Below, one piece after another: positions 8,048 through 17,279 of a stretch of DNA of 64,000 nucleotides (position 1 is its first letter; each line of letters begins with the position of its first letter). The DNA lies in assembly GCF_900142915.1 (NCBI RefSeq), contig NZ_FRCM01000001.1:310001-374000 (forward strand), read 5' to 3'. The notes under the pieces were generated by a model. It saw only the letters and a program-made list of their open reading frames with translations, ran no database searches and was not told the DNA's origin. This DNA is from Mucilaginibacter sp. OK098. Lineage in GTDB: Bacteria; Bacteroidota; Bacteroidia; Sphingobacteriales; Sphingobacteriaceae. Made by a program: the position numbers and the translations under genes.

Positions 8048-9997
8048 ATGTATAAGCTATTACTCTTTTTAAAGTCCTCACCTGTTCAAAAGCGTAATTA
8101 CACCTTGTTAATTTTATTACTGCTTAACTTTAATGTAAAAGGCCAGGACGTAGTTAAGATAGATGATAAGGTTGATCAGCACATTTTTTCATATGGTGAA
8201 ATCATGTGCCTGGAAGATCAGGCAGGAAAATTAACCTTTAGCCAGGTAGTATCGCCCCAATATTCATGTAAGTTTACCCCAAGTGATATAAGCACCCCGC
8301 AAAATTTTAATATCAAGTCGGCATATTGGTATAAGGTAACTATTAAGGATACCGTAAAATCACGGAAAAGATGGATGATTGAATTTTTTGATCAAACTAT
8401 CGATGATATAACTGCCTATATGCCACAGGATAATGGTTCCTATCAATCTACACAATTCGGTGCTTTATATAAATTTAAAAACAGGCAGTTTCATCATAAA
8501 AACTTCGAGATCAATTTAGCTGTAAACCCTGACAAAGAGTACACTTATTACTTTCGTATAAAATCACAACGAACTGCCGATATTATTTTAGTATTACGCT
8601 CAGTTAGCTGGTTTATTCAATATGCTTTAAATGAATATCTACTCTTTGGCTTGTTTTATGGAATGCTACTGATTTTTGCATTTTACAACCTGTTGATTTT
8701 TGTGGCGGTAAGGCAGCGCCAGTATTTATATTATGTGCTTTATAACTTAAGTGTAGGCTTTTATGAGTTAAGTACCGATGGAATAGCCTATCAGTATATA
8801 TGGCCAAACTCACCACACTGGAATGAATATGCTTTTGCAGTAGCCCTTTGCTGTTTAAGCGTATTTACGCTGCTGTTTACGAGCAGCCTCTTACATGTAA
8901 AAATGAAGGCGCCAAAATTAAACCGCCTTATTAATGGAGTAATTATAGCCCGGATAGTATTCTTTTTTATTTGCTTCATTTTTGATAAGCAATTATTTAA
9001 TTATAAACTGATTGAATTCATCCCGCTGATTATTGCTTTTTATACAGGCATTATTATACTTAGAAAGGGATACAGGCCTGCAAGGTTTTTTGTACTGGGG
9101 TACAGTTTCCTGTTTTTAGGTTTCATACTTAAATTTTTATTAATGCTGGGCATAGGCTGGCTAAACATGGGTGTAGTTAGCTATTATAGCTTAAGTATAT
9201 GCTTTATATTAGAAATGTGCTTTTTGGCATTTGCACTTGCCGATAAAGTACGCTTGTTAAAAAAGAAAAAGGACAAGGCGCAAAAGAAAATTATAAAACA
9301 ACTTACAGCCAATAAAAAGCTGAGTGAAGAAATTAATACCAGGCTGGAGGAGCAGGTTGGGGATAGAACGAGGGAGCTTCTTGAAAAAACAACCATCATA
9401 GAACAAAAAAATGATGAATTAAATAAAACAAACATTTTGCTGCAGGAGCAGGCCGGCGAAATTTCGAGAATGAATTTACTGCTGAAGAAGGATAATATTG
9501 ACCTGCAAACCAATGTTGAGAAGGTTACACGCGCAAGGGTAATGTCGGCTGATGTTGACTTTGAAGAATTTAGCAAGATCTATCCTGACAAAGACAGCTG
9601 CCTGAAATTTCTATCCACCATAAAATGGAATGAAGATTATGAATGCCATAAATGTGGTAATAAGCATTATTTTCATGGGCATGCCCCATATAGCCGCAGG
9701 TGCAGTAAGTGTAGCTATGAAGAGTCGGTTACTGCTTATACCGTATTTCAAAATACCCGGATCCCTATAAATAAAGCGTTTTACATGACTTTCCTGATCT
9801 ATTCAAGCAAAGGAAAGATCTCCTCACACCAGCTTTCCGAAATACTTTCAATAAGACAAAGTACCTGCTGGGCTTTTAGCAGTCGTATTAAAAAGCTTTT
9901 ATCTGATAAAAAGAAGATGATAAAAGGAGCAGGAAGCGACGGTTGGAGCAAAATTATCGTAAACTACGACCAGGAACACCTTACCACAATTGTATAA
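8048..9997 (+). CDS. 7TM-DISM receptor fused to an IS1595-type zinc ribbon and HTH (putative membrane-tethered transcription factor)
   Basis: 649 residues. A signal anchor at about 17-33 precedes a periplasmic 7TMR-DISMED2-type sensor (about 38-190, with the AYWYKV motif). Seven hydrophobic segments follow between about 196 and 397 (7TMR-DISM_7TM), then a charged coiled coil (about 400-500). In most relatives a histidine kinase, guanylate cyclase or GGDEF domain comes next. Here instead there is a zinc ribbon (C533-x2-C536 ... C552-x2-C555), followed by AYTVFQNTRIPINKAFY and an SSKGKISSHQLSEIL-x-IRQSTCW helix-turn-helix segment, which match the N-terminal DNA-binding part of IS1595-family transposases. 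No DDE catalytic domain follows; the protein stops 70 residues later. I infer a receptor that senses an exported ligand and binds DNA directly from the membrane. It directly precedes susC/susD/GH30, a plausible target. Confidence 0.85.
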   Translation: MYKLLLFLKSSPVQKRNYTLLILLLLNFNVKGQDVVKIDDKVDQHIFSYGEIMCLEDQAGKLTFSQVVSPQYSCKFTPSDISTPQNFNIKSAYWYKVTIKDTVKSRKRWMIEFFDQTIDDITAYMPQDNGSYQSTQFGALYKFKNRQFHHKNFEINLAVNPDKEYTYYFRIKSQRTADIILVLRSVSWFIQYALNEYLLFGLFYGMLLIFAFYNLLIFVAVRQRQYLYYVLYNLSVGFYELSTDGIAYQYIWPNSPHWNEYAFAVALCCLSVFTLLFTSSLLHVKMKAPKLNRLINGVIIARIVFFFICFIFDKQLFNYKLIEFIPLIIAFYTGIIILRKGYRPARFFVLGYSFLFLGFILKFLLMLGIGWLNMGVVSYYSLSICFILEMCFLAFALADKVRLLKKKKDKAQKKIIKQLTANKKLSEEINTRLEEQVGDRTRELLEKTTIIEQKNDELNKTNILLQEQAGEISRMNLLLKKDNIDLQTNVEKVTRARVMSADVDFEEFSKIYPDKDSCLKFLSTIKWNEDYECHKCGNKHYFHGHAPYSRRCSKCSYEESVTAYTVFQNTRIPINKAFYMTFLIYSSKGKISSHQLSEILSIRQSTCWAFSSRIKKLLSDKKKMIKGAGSDGWSKIIVNYDQEHLTTIV

Positions 9998-10078
9998 GTT
10001 CTGTAAAGATTATGTTAAGATTCCCCGGATAACAGAGGGTATCTATGCGTATCACCCGCAACGCCAAATTACTGTCAA

Positions 10079-10096
10079 AACGTTATTTAAACGTTA
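10079..10096. promoter_or_regulatory. Two helically phased AACGTTA repeats upstream of susC (possible operator)
   Basis: AACGTTA occurs at 10079-10085 and again at 10090-10096, 11 bases start to start, so both lie on the same DNA face. Each contains the palindrome AACGTT. They sit between the receptor gene and the candidate susC promoter, about 130 bases upstream of its -7 box. The function is inferred only from arrangement. Confidence 0.3.
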
Positions 10097-10202
10097 ATTA
10101 TCAGCATATAAACTTCTTCATAATAGCGGTATTAAAGCGTATTGTTTTTAATATAAATAGCTATATATCAATTAGTTATATAAAAAATATTTTTATTTTC
10201 CC

Positions 10203-10234
10203 TTGTTTTATTAATTGTAATGAGCATAACTTTA
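10203..10234 (+). promoter_or_regulatory. Candidate susC promoter
   Basis: TTG at 10203-10205, 21 bases, then TAACTTTA at 10227-10234. This resembles the Bacteroidota -33 TTTG and -7 TAnnTTTG pair with one mismatch in the last base of the -7 box. It would give a leader of roughly 55 bases before the ATG at 10297. The rest of the 9998-10296 gap contains only AT-rich sequence and the AACGTTA pair. Confidence 0.4.
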
Positions 10235-10296
10235 CCCCACAATTAATAACTGCGCCATCCCGGCACAGCAAATTTTATAAACTTAATACAGTTACT

Positions 10297-13200
10297 ATGA
10301 AAAGAAGAATTACTTTACTGGTAGTTATTTTGTTCGCTCAATGTTCAATGTTGTTAGCGCAAAATAATACCTCGGTAAAAGGAGCGATCAAGGATGAAAG
10401 GGGGATCCCGTTACCAGGGGTTACCGTTACAATTAAAGGCACTACAAATGCGGCTGTTTCTGATGTTAACGGATTATACAGCATTTCTGTTCCGTCAAAT
10501 ACTACACTTGTGTACTCGTTTATTGGCTACGACTCAAAAGAAGAGCTTGTAAACGGGCGGAATGAGATCAATGTATCCCTAATTCCAAATGTTAAACAAT
10601 TGGAATCGGTGGTTGTAATAGGTTACGGTTCGCAAAAGAAAAAGGACATTACCACAGCCATTTCAACTGTAAGTGTTAAGGACGTGAGCGAAAGGCCAAT
10701 TGTAAATACTGGCGAAGTTTTGGCAGGTAAAGCACCTGGTGTGCAGGTATTTAATGCTTCCGGCGCTCCGGGGGGCGGCAATTTGAGTGTACGGATAAGG
10801 GGATTGTCATCGCCAAACGGTACAGAGCCGGTTTACGTTATTGATGGCGTAATTGTACGTAACACCGAAAGTTTAGATCCTAACAATATTGAGTCAATAA
10901 GCGTGTTAAAGGATGCATCGGCAGCAGGTATTTATGGCTCATTGGGCGCCACCAACGGCGTTGTTTTAATTACAACTAAAAAGGGAACCAAAGGCCAAAC
11001 TAAGGTTGATATCAACATGTACACGGGCAAGCAGCAGATTGTTAAAAAACTCGACTTGCTTAATGCTGATCAGTACAACAGCCTGATGAGCGATGAGTAT
11101 AAAAATGCAAATCAGTCGGTTCCTTCATTGCCTTCGAACTTTACGGCAAATAACAACTGGCAGGACCTTGTTTATCGCAAGGCTACACAATCAGGCATTA
11201 ACGTAGGTTTATCAGGAGGTTCAGATAAAGGCACATTTTATTTAGGCCTGGGAGATATAAACCAGGATGGTATAATTAACGGCACAAACTTTAAACGTTA
11301 TTCCATCAATCTTAGCCTGGAGCAAACCATGAAGAGCTGGTTAACGGTAGGAACAAACATAGCTTACAACAGGAGTGATGGCCGTACAGTAAATGACAAC
11401 AACTCGGCCAATCATGGCGGCGTAGTATTATCGGCTTTGTATACACCCCCAATTGTTCCAATCTTCAATTCAACCGGGATGTACCAGGCAAATTCTGATA
11501 ACTCAACAAACCCGCTGGATGATATTTACAGTAATGAAAATCATTATGTAAAAAATAACCTGTTAGGTAATGTGCATGCGGAAATAACTTTGCCTTTTAA
11601 CATTAAGTACCGCTCGCAATTAGGTATTGCGCTCAATAATTATAATACGGATTCGTTTACCAACCCGCTTACCAACCAGGGCGCAAGCCAGGTAAATGGT
11701 ATTGGCAGCAGCGAGAATAATGAAACATTTCGCTATACCTGGGATAATACGCTAAGCTGGTCTACCGTAATTAATAAAAAGCATAACATATCTGTAGTTG
11801 CAGGTACTTCAGCCATCGAAGAAAAGTATACAGACAGCTATTTGTATGGTACCGGATTCCCTGCCGGGGTAACCACTTTAAACGCTGCAAGTGCCAATAA
11901 ATCAATCTCAACGTTTAAGACTGACTACACAGTAGCTTCTTATTTTGGCCGTGTAAACTATGCATTCGAAGATAAATACCTTTTGGCAGCCTCAATAAGG
12001 GCCGATGGTTCATCAAGATCAGGCATAAATAATCAATGGGGCTATTTCCCAACCGTATCAGGTGCCTGGAGGATTTCGAGAGAAGACTTTTTGAAGGATA
12101 ACACTTTCATTTACGACTTGAAAGTAAGAGCCGGTTTTGGTGAAGTAGGTAACCTGCCTCAAACTTTGTATAATAGCTACAGCGCGCTAAACCCGGCTGC
12201 CTATTTGTTTGGGGGTAACAGCAGCTCAGGTTATACCCCCGGAACCCCTTTGGGTAATCCGGATCTTAAATGGGAGACAACTAAAGGAGTTAATTTGGGT
12301 TTCGATCTATCAGTTTTAAATGACAGATTGAGCTTAAGCGCTGATTATTACAGCAAAAAAACTACCGATTTTATTTTCCCGGTTACCTTTAACACCGCGG
12401 TATCAGGAAGCGCTAACCAGGGAGCCTATAACTTGCCGGGCTATGTTTCAAATAAAGGACTTGAGTTATCATTAACAGGCAGAATTATAGCCGGAACGGA
12501 TTTTTCATGGACAGCAACCGTAAATGCCTCGTTTAACAAAAACATAGTTAACGGCATTCCGCAGGTATTGGATAACAGTGGCAACAAGGTTGACCAGGTA
12601 TTTCAATTTGGCGGTATAGCATTCGGCGGTAGCGGCAATGCTACAAACTTAACCATAGTTAAAAATGGCCTTCCTTTAGGTTCATTCTATGGTTATCAAT
12701 ATGCTGGTGTTGATCCTGCAACAGGTAATGCCCTGTACAAAACAGCAAGCGGCGGAACTACTGCAACACCTTCAACCACTGATCAAACGTCGTTAGGAAG
12801 CGGCTTGCCGAAAGCGGTTTACGGCTTTACCAACACTATAGCGTATAAAAATTTAAGCTTAGACTTTTTAATTGATGCCGTAACAGGCAACAAAGTATTT
12901 GACGCTACCCGGGTTGAAACAGAAGGTATGTACTTATCAGGTAATGCAAGTACAGCTGTATTAAAACGCTGGAGAAATCCTGGTGATATAACCGATGTGC
13001 CTGCTGCCGTATACGGTGGTACAAATAGTGCCGGTGTATCAACCATATTGCCATCATCGCGCTTTATTGAGAACGGTGCATTTGTGAGGCTTAAATCATT
13101 ATCATTAAGCTACAACATTAAAAATGCTTTTTTTGATAAGCAGGGGATCAAGCTGCGGGTTTATGCCACAGCTCAAAACCTGGTGACAATTACTAAATAC

Positions 13201-13350
13201 AAAGGATACTATCCTGAAGTGAATGCATTTAGCAGCAGCTCACAAAATGGCGGCACACTTGGTTCGCCAAGTTCTACCGCTATTGGTATTGATTATGGTA
13301 CATATCCGCAAACAAAGATTTATACAGCCGGTATAAACCTATCCTTTTAA
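10297..13350 (+). CDS. susC: SusC/RagA-family TonB-linked outer-membrane transporter
   Basis: 1017-residue outer-membrane beta-barrel that imports glycan fragments or other large ligands using TonB energy together with its SusD lid. I chose ATG 10297 because it begins a normal signal peptide (MKRRITLLVVILFAQ...LLAQ); the frame stays open 84 codons further upstream, but that stretch is AT-rich non-coding-like sequence. Order: signal peptide, carboxypeptidase-regulatory-like domain (about 27-105, VKGAIKDERGIPLPGVTV), TonB plug (about 112-235, with SVVVIGYGSQKKKDIT, a LAGKAPGVQV segment, VRIRGLSS and PVYVIDGV), then the barrel ending in aromatic ...GINLSF. The next gene, susD, starts 18 bases after the stop, so the two are one operon. 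Likely regulated by the 7TM/zinc-ribbon receptor upstream, which is inference. Confidence 0.95.
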   Translation: MKRRITLLVVILFAQCSMLLAQNNTSVKGAIKDERGIPLPGVTVTIKGTTNAAVSDVNGLYSISVPSNTTLVYSFIGYDSKEELVNGRNEINVSLIPNVKQLESVVVIGYGSQKKKDITTAISTVSVKDVSERPIVNTGEVLAGKAPGVQVFNASGAPGGGNLSVRIRGLSSPNGTEPVYVIDGVIVRNTESLDPNNIESISVLKDASAAGIYGSLGATNGVVLITTKKGTKGQTKVDINMYTGKQQIVKKLDLLNADQYNSLMSDEYKNANQSVPSLPSNFTANNNWQDLVYRKATQSGINVGLSGGSDKGTFYLGLGDINQDGIINGTNFKRYSINLSLEQTMKSWLTVGTNIAYNRSDGRTVNDNNSANHGGVVLSALYTPPIVPIFNSTGMYQANSDNSTNPLDDIYSNENHYVKNNLLGNVHAEITLPFNIKYRSQLGIALNNYNTDSFTNPLTNQGASQVNGIGSSENNETFRYTWDNTLSWSTVINKKHNISVVAGTSAIEEKYTDSYLYGTGFPAGVTTLNAASANKSISTFKTDYTVASYFGRVNYAFEDKYLLAASIRADGSSRSGINNQWGYFPTVSGAWRISREDFLKDNTFIYDLKVRAGFGEVGNLPQTLYNSYSALNPAAYLFGGNSSSGYTPGTPLGNPDLKWETTKGVNLGFDLSVLNDRLSLSADYYSKKTTDFIFPVTFNTAVSGSANQGAYNLPGYVSNKGLELSLTGRIIAGTDFSWTATVNASFNKNIVNGIPQVLDNSGNKVDQVFQFGGIAFGGSGNATNLTIVKNGLPLGSFYGYQYAGVDPATGNALYKTASGGTTATPSTTDQTSLGSGLPKAVYGFTNTIAYKNLSLDFLIDAVTGNKVFDATRVETEGMYLSGNASTAVLKRWRNPGDITDVPAAVYGGTNSAGVSTILPSSRFIENGAFVRLKSLSLSYNIKNAFFDKQGIKLRVYATAQNLVTITKYKGYYPEVNAFSSSSQNGGTLGSPSSTAIGIDYGTYPQTKIYTAGINLSF

Positions 13351-13368
13351 CAACTTAAAATTAAAGAG

Positions 13369-14844
13369 ATGAACAACAAGATATATATGCTAACCATTGC
13401 TGCTATGGCTGTTGGATTAGTGTCGTGTAAAAAAGATTTTTTGAATAAACTACCCATATCGCAGGGTACGGTAGGTAATTACTACAAAACAGCGAGCGAT
13501 GCCGAAGGTGGTTTGGTAGGCGCCTATCAACAGGCTTTTTTAAATGACCAGTATTGGGTATGGGATTATACGACCAATGGTGATGCCCGTGCCGATAACT
13601 GCTATGCCGGCGGCGATAACCCTGATAACTTTGGCGTTGATAATTTTACAACTACACCGCTTAACGGTAATATTACACGGGATTGGCAAGGCCCTTACCA
13701 GGATATTTATGCTGCTAACACCGTAATAGATAAAGTACCGCTAATCCCGGCTGCATCTTTTACCGGTAACAGGCAGCAGGAAATTATATCAGAAGCCAAG
13801 TTTATAAGGGCGTTGTCATACTTTCAACTGGTAACTTCTTATGGTGCGGTGCCGCTGGTTACATCAACAATAGCAGGTAAATTTCAGCCTACGCCATCAC
13901 GCACTGCTGTAACTGAAGTTTATGCGCAAATTGAAAAAGATCTGCTTGATGGTGAAGGCGTTTTACCAACCACCTTTCCCAGCGTTGGGCATGTTACAAA
14001 AGGCGCTGTACAAGCTTTGTTAGCAAAAGTTTACGCACAGGAAGGCAAGTACCAGCAATGTTTAGACTATTGCAATAAGGTAATATCCAGTGGGACTTAT
14101 ACTTTGGTGCCCGATTTTAAAACACTGTTTGACGGAACAAAAAACACAACGGAATCAATTTTTGAGATCCAGCATTCATCAGGCAGCGGATTTACCACTT
14201 ATAATGTTTCATTATACCTGCCCGCTGTTTTTGGTACTTATTCTTTCAAAAAGTTCAACCTGCCAACAAACGACCTGATAGCGCTTTATAAAAGCCAAAA
14301 TGATAACATCCGTTTAGGTTCTTCCATTTATACAGCGACCGTTGGAGCGGATGGTTTGGCAGCAGGCGACCCCATCCCTGCACCATATAGTAATTTATCT
14401 CCTACCGTTCCATTTTTATATAAATGGAAAACCAACATATCTCAATTTGGTGGAGGTACAGATAATACCATATTACTACGTTTGGCCGACATCATTTTAT
14501 TAAAAGCCGAAGCGCTAAACCAGTTAAACCAAACTCCTGCGGCTATCCCGTTAGTTAACCAGATCAGGGCAAGGGTTCAGTTAGCAGGAATAACTGCAAC
14601 ATCAAAAGCTGATGTAGGCTTAGCCATACTAAATGAAAGGCGAATGGAATTAGCCTTTGAAGGCCAGCGCTGGAATGACCTGTTAAGATACGGCAGCGAT
14701 TATACCATTAATTTAATGAAGAGCCAGGTTGATCCTTTTGGTAAAGCACTTAACTACGGCATAAATCAAAACAGATTGCTGTTCCCGGTACCATTAAATG
14801 AAATTCAATTAGATGGTAACCTTACGCAAAACCCTGGTTATTAA
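13369..14844 (+). CDS. susD: SusD/RagB-family surface glycan-binding lipoprotein
   Basis: 491 residues. A lipoprotein signal with the acylated cysteine at residue 20 (VGLVSC followed by KKDFLN) anchors it to the outer membrane. The SusD pattern is clear: ISQGTVGNYYKTASDAEGGLVGAYQ near the N-terminus, TPR-like helices (EAKFIRALSYFQLV, AKVYAQEGKYQQCLDYCNKVI), and the conserved end NERRMELAFEGQRWNDLLRY plus LLFPVPLNEI. It binds the substrate and forms the lid on the SusC barrel. It is 18 bases downstream of susC and followed by a terminator-like hairpin, with the GH30 gene about 110 bases further on. Confidence 0.95.
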   Translation: MNNKIYMLTIAAMAVGLVSCKKDFLNKLPISQGTVGNYYKTASDAEGGLVGAYQQAFLNDQYWVWDYTTNGDARADNCYAGGDNPDNFGVDNFTTTPLNGNITRDWQGPYQDIYAANTVIDKVPLIPAASFTGNRQQEIISEAKFIRALSYFQLVTSYGAVPLVTSTIAGKFQPTPSRTAVTEVYAQIEKDLLDGEGVLPTTFPSVGHVTKGAVQALLAKVYAQEGKYQQCLDYCNKVISSGTYTLVPDFKTLFDGTKNTTESIFEIQHSSGSGFTTYNVSLYLPAVFGTYSFKKFNLPTNDLIALYKSQNDNIRLGSSIYTATVGADGLAAGDPIPAPYSNLSPTVPFLYKWKTNISQFGGGTDNTILLRLADIILLKAEALNQLNQTPAAIPLVNQIRARVQLAGITATSKADVGLAILNERRMELAFEGQRWNDLLRYGSDYTINLMKSQVDPFGKALNYGINQNRLLFPVPLNEIQLDGNLTQNPGY

Positions 14845-14871
14845 TTAACCGGTATTTATTGAATAAACATT

Positions 14872-14910
14872 AAAACGGCAATTAGATGATTTCAAATTGC
14901 CGTTTTATTT
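14872..14910 (+). terminator. Strong hairpin terminator after susD
   Basis: AAAACGGCAATT (14872-14883) pairs perfectly with AATTGCCGTTTT (14895-14906) across an 11-base loop, followed by an A/T-rich tail. It lies 28 bases after the susD stop. It may reduce, rather than abolish, read-through into the GH30 gene. Confidence 0.8.
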
Positions 14911-14952
14911 ATATTAGCAAGTCAATTGTTTTAACCTTAGTAAATTACAACC

Positions 14953-16371
14953 ATGTCTACCTTTTATAAAAATGTTATTATTCTCTTATTGTCAGTATTG
15001 GTATTCAACAATTCTTTTTGCCAGCAGGCTGTTCATCGGGAAAGTAATAAAGTACAGTTTTGGCTTACCGATCCATCCGACTCCACGTTGTTTAAACAAA
15101 AAGCGGCCATTGAGTTTGGCAAAATTGCCGATCAGGCACGAACTATAACAATCGATAAATCGCAAGCTTATCAATCAATAGATGGCTTTGGATACGCCTT
15201 AACAGGCGGGAGCGCTATGCTGATCAATAAAATGACTGCAGGCAGCAGGATGAAATTATTGAATGAGCTGTTTACCACTAATGGCAGTTCAATTGGTGTA
15301 AGTTATTTAAGAATTAGTGTGGGTTCATCAGATTTAGATGATCATGTTTTTTCGTATGATGATCTGCCCGCCGGTGAAACAGATCCTGAGCTGAAAAAGT
15401 TTAGCCTGGCTACTGATGAAGCAAATTTGATCCCGGTGCTTAAACAAATACTGGCGATCAATCCAAAAATAAAGATCCTGGTGTCCCCATGGTCGCCACC
15501 TGCATGGATGAAAACAAATGGGGAAACACACGGCGGCCATTTAAAGCCCGAATACTATAAAACATATGCACGATACTTTGTAAAGTATATTAATGGGATG
15601 AGGGCAAGAGGAATAACTATTGATGCCTTAACTATTCAGAATGAGCCGTTAAACCCTAAAAATAACCCAAGCATGGTTATGGAAGCGCCTGAACAGGCTG
15701 ATTTTATAGCCAACAACCTGGGGCCTGCCTTAGCCGCCGCAAAACTAAAAACAAAAATTATCCTGTACGATCATAATGCCGACAGACCCGATTACCCGAT
15801 CTCGATATTGGATAATAAGAACGCGGCAAAATATGTTGATGGTTCGGCATTTCATTTGTATGGAGGTAAAATAGATGCTTTATCAACAGTACACAATTCA
15901 CATCCTGACAAAAACCTATATTTTACCGAGCAATGGGTAGGCTCTCCGGGAAACCTTAAGGCTGAAATTAATTTCCATATTAAGGAGATAATTATTGGTG
16001 CAACCCGTAACTGGAGTCGTAATGTTATTGAATGGAACCTTGCTTCTGATCAAAACCAGGAGCCGCATACACCCGGAGGCTGCACGCGTTGTTTAGGTGC
16101 AGTAACAGTAACCGGTGATAATATTATTCGCAACCCTGCATATTACATTATTGCACATGCCGCCAAATTTGTGAGGCCCGGTTCAAAACGAATAGCATCC
16201 AATTTGCCCGCTAACCTGCCGAATGTTGCCTTTATTAATCCGGATGGTAAAATAGTTTTAATAGTTTATAACGATGATAAAACACCACTGGTCTTTAATG
16301 TAAAGTATGGTGGAAAGGCAATAACATCATCATTAAATCCGGGTGCTGTTGCTACTTATACCTGGAATTAA
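14953..16371 (+). CDS. Glycoside hydrolase family 30 enzyme, secreted
   Basis: 472 residues with signal peptide (VIILLLSVLVFNNSFCQQ). The (beta/alpha)8 catalytic domain shows the GH30 hallmarks: SIDGFGYALTGGSA, YLRISVGSSDLDDHVFSYDD, the SPWSPPAWMKTNG loop, the acid/base glutamate E231 in TIQNEPLNP and the nucleophile E326 in YFTEQW. The C-terminal part (about 400-472) is the beta-sandwich found in the family. Such enzymes retain configuration and cleave beta-linked glucose, xylose or related glycosides (glucocerebrosidase-like, beta-1,6-glucanase); the exact linkage cannot be read off. It follows the SusC/SusD pair, so it presumably acts on the glycan that pair imports. Only 10 bases separate it from the convergent gene at 16382. 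Confidence 0.92.
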   Translation: MSTFYKNVIILLLSVLVFNNSFCQQAVHRESNKVQFWLTDPSDSTLFKQKAAIEFGKIADQARTITIDKSQAYQSIDGFGYALTGGSAMLINKMTAGSRMKLLNELFTTNGSSIGVSYLRISVGSSDLDDHVFSYDDLPAGETDPELKKFSLATDEANLIPVLKQILAINPKIKILVSPWSPPAWMKTNGETHGGHLKPEYYKTYARYFVKYINGMRARGITIDALTIQNEPLNPKNNPSMVMEAPEQADFIANNLGPALAAAKLKTKIILYDHNADRPDYPISILDNKNAAKYVDGSAFHLYGGKIDALSTVHNSHPDKNLYFTEQWVGSPGNLKAEINFHIKEIIIGATRNWSRNVIEWNLASDQNQEPHTPGGCTRCLGAVTVTGDNIIRNPAYYIIAHAAKFVRPGSKRIASNLPANLPNVAFINPDGKIVLIVYNDDKTPLVFNVKYGGKAITSSLNPGAVATYTWN

Positions 16372-16381
16372 TAAGTCAGGA

Positions 16382-17224
16382 CTACTTAAAGAGCTTGTTA
16401 AATACGCTATAAGGCACAGCATCATTTGAAAAGGTAAAAGTGCCTTTTTTACTTATCTCTTCTGCCGCATTCATAAATGAACCGTAGGCAGCACGTGAAA
16501 GTGATGAACCGAGGCTTATCCTTTTTACACCAAGCTCAGCAAGTCCGCTTACCGTAAAATCCGATGCGCCAAGGCCCATAACAACGTTAACCGGTCTTGG
16601 TGCTACGGCTTTAACAACAGCCTCAATTTCTTCGCGGGTTTTTAAGCCGGGGGCAAACAACACATCGGCGCCTGCATCTGCAAAAGCTTCAAGACGGCGG
16701 ATGGTATCTTTTAAGTCAGGGCGCCCATAAATTAGATTCTCAGCCCTGGCAGTTAGCGTAAAATGAAAAGGTAAGCTTCGCGCTGCTTTTACAGCGGCCT
16801 TTACGCGTTCCACTGCCAGCTCAAACGGGTAGATAGGATCATCGGGATTGCCTGTAGTATCTTCAATTGAACCACCCACCAAGCCGGTTTTAGCTGCAAG
16901 CAAAATAGTTTCGGCACAGGTTTCAGGGGCTTTGCCAAAACCATTTTCAAGGTCGGCAGATAGGGGGAGGCTTGTTGCCATCATAATATCATGGGCATTT
17001 TTTAGCGTTTGGTCGCGGCTTACCGCACACAAGCCATCCGGCTTTGCCAGGGAAAATGCAAGCCCGGCGCTGGTGGTAGCAAGCGCCTCAAAACCGAGGC
17101 TTTCCAATATTTTTGCCGATCCCGCGTCCCAGGGATTAGGGATAACAAAAACACCCTCGCGCTGGTGAAGCACCCTGAATACTTCGGCTTTAATTGCTTG
17201 TGTGTTATTATCAGGTGTTTCCAT
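16382..17224 (-). CDS. Isocitrate lyase/PEP mutase superfamily protein
   Basis: 280-residue cytosolic TIM-barrel enzyme. Diagnostic segments are FVIPNPWDAGSAKILESLGF, ATTSAGLAFS, the metal-binding SADLENGFG, GGSIEDTTG and TARAEN. It lacks the KKCGH cysteine motif of true isocitrate or methylisocitrate lyases, so it belongs with the PEP-mutase/carboxyphosphonoenolpyruvate-like members that act on small 2-oxo or enolate compounds. The substrate is unknown. The start at 17224 fits family length. It is convergent with GH30 and sits 55 bases downstream of the yitT-like gene. Confidence 0.88.
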   Translation of the reverse strand: METPDNNTQAIKAEVFRVLHQREGVFVIPNPWDAGSAKILESLGFEALATTSAGLAFSLAKPDGLCAVSRDQTLKNAHDIMMATSLPLSADLENGFGKAPETCAETILLAAKTGLVGGSIEDTTGNPDDPIYPFELAVERVKAAVKAARSLPFHFTLTARAENLIYGRPDLKDTIRRLEAFADAGADVLFAPGLKTREEIEAVVKAVAPRPVNVVMGLGASDFTVSGLAELGVKRISLGSSLSRAAYGSFMNAAEEISKKGTFTFSNDAVPYSVFNKLFK

Positions 17225-17279
17225 TTTTATAGATGTAAAATTGAAAAATGTAAAACTAATGAATATAAAAAAATAGAAA

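Noticed and set aside
9500..9997. IS1595-family transposase or insertion-sequence remnant
   Set aside because: The zinc ribbon and HTH are in frame with the 7TM receptor and coiled coil, no DDE domain follows, and no terminal inverted repeats or target duplications are seen; a functional fusion is more likely than an inserted element.
10045..10296. 84-codon N-terminal extension of SusC
   Set aside because: The added residues are AT-rich, not signal-peptide-like, and would bury the real signal peptide that begins at the ATG at 10297.
16382..17224. True isocitrate or methylisocitrate lyase
   Set aside because: The KKCGH active-site cysteine motif is absent and the protein is short (280 residues).
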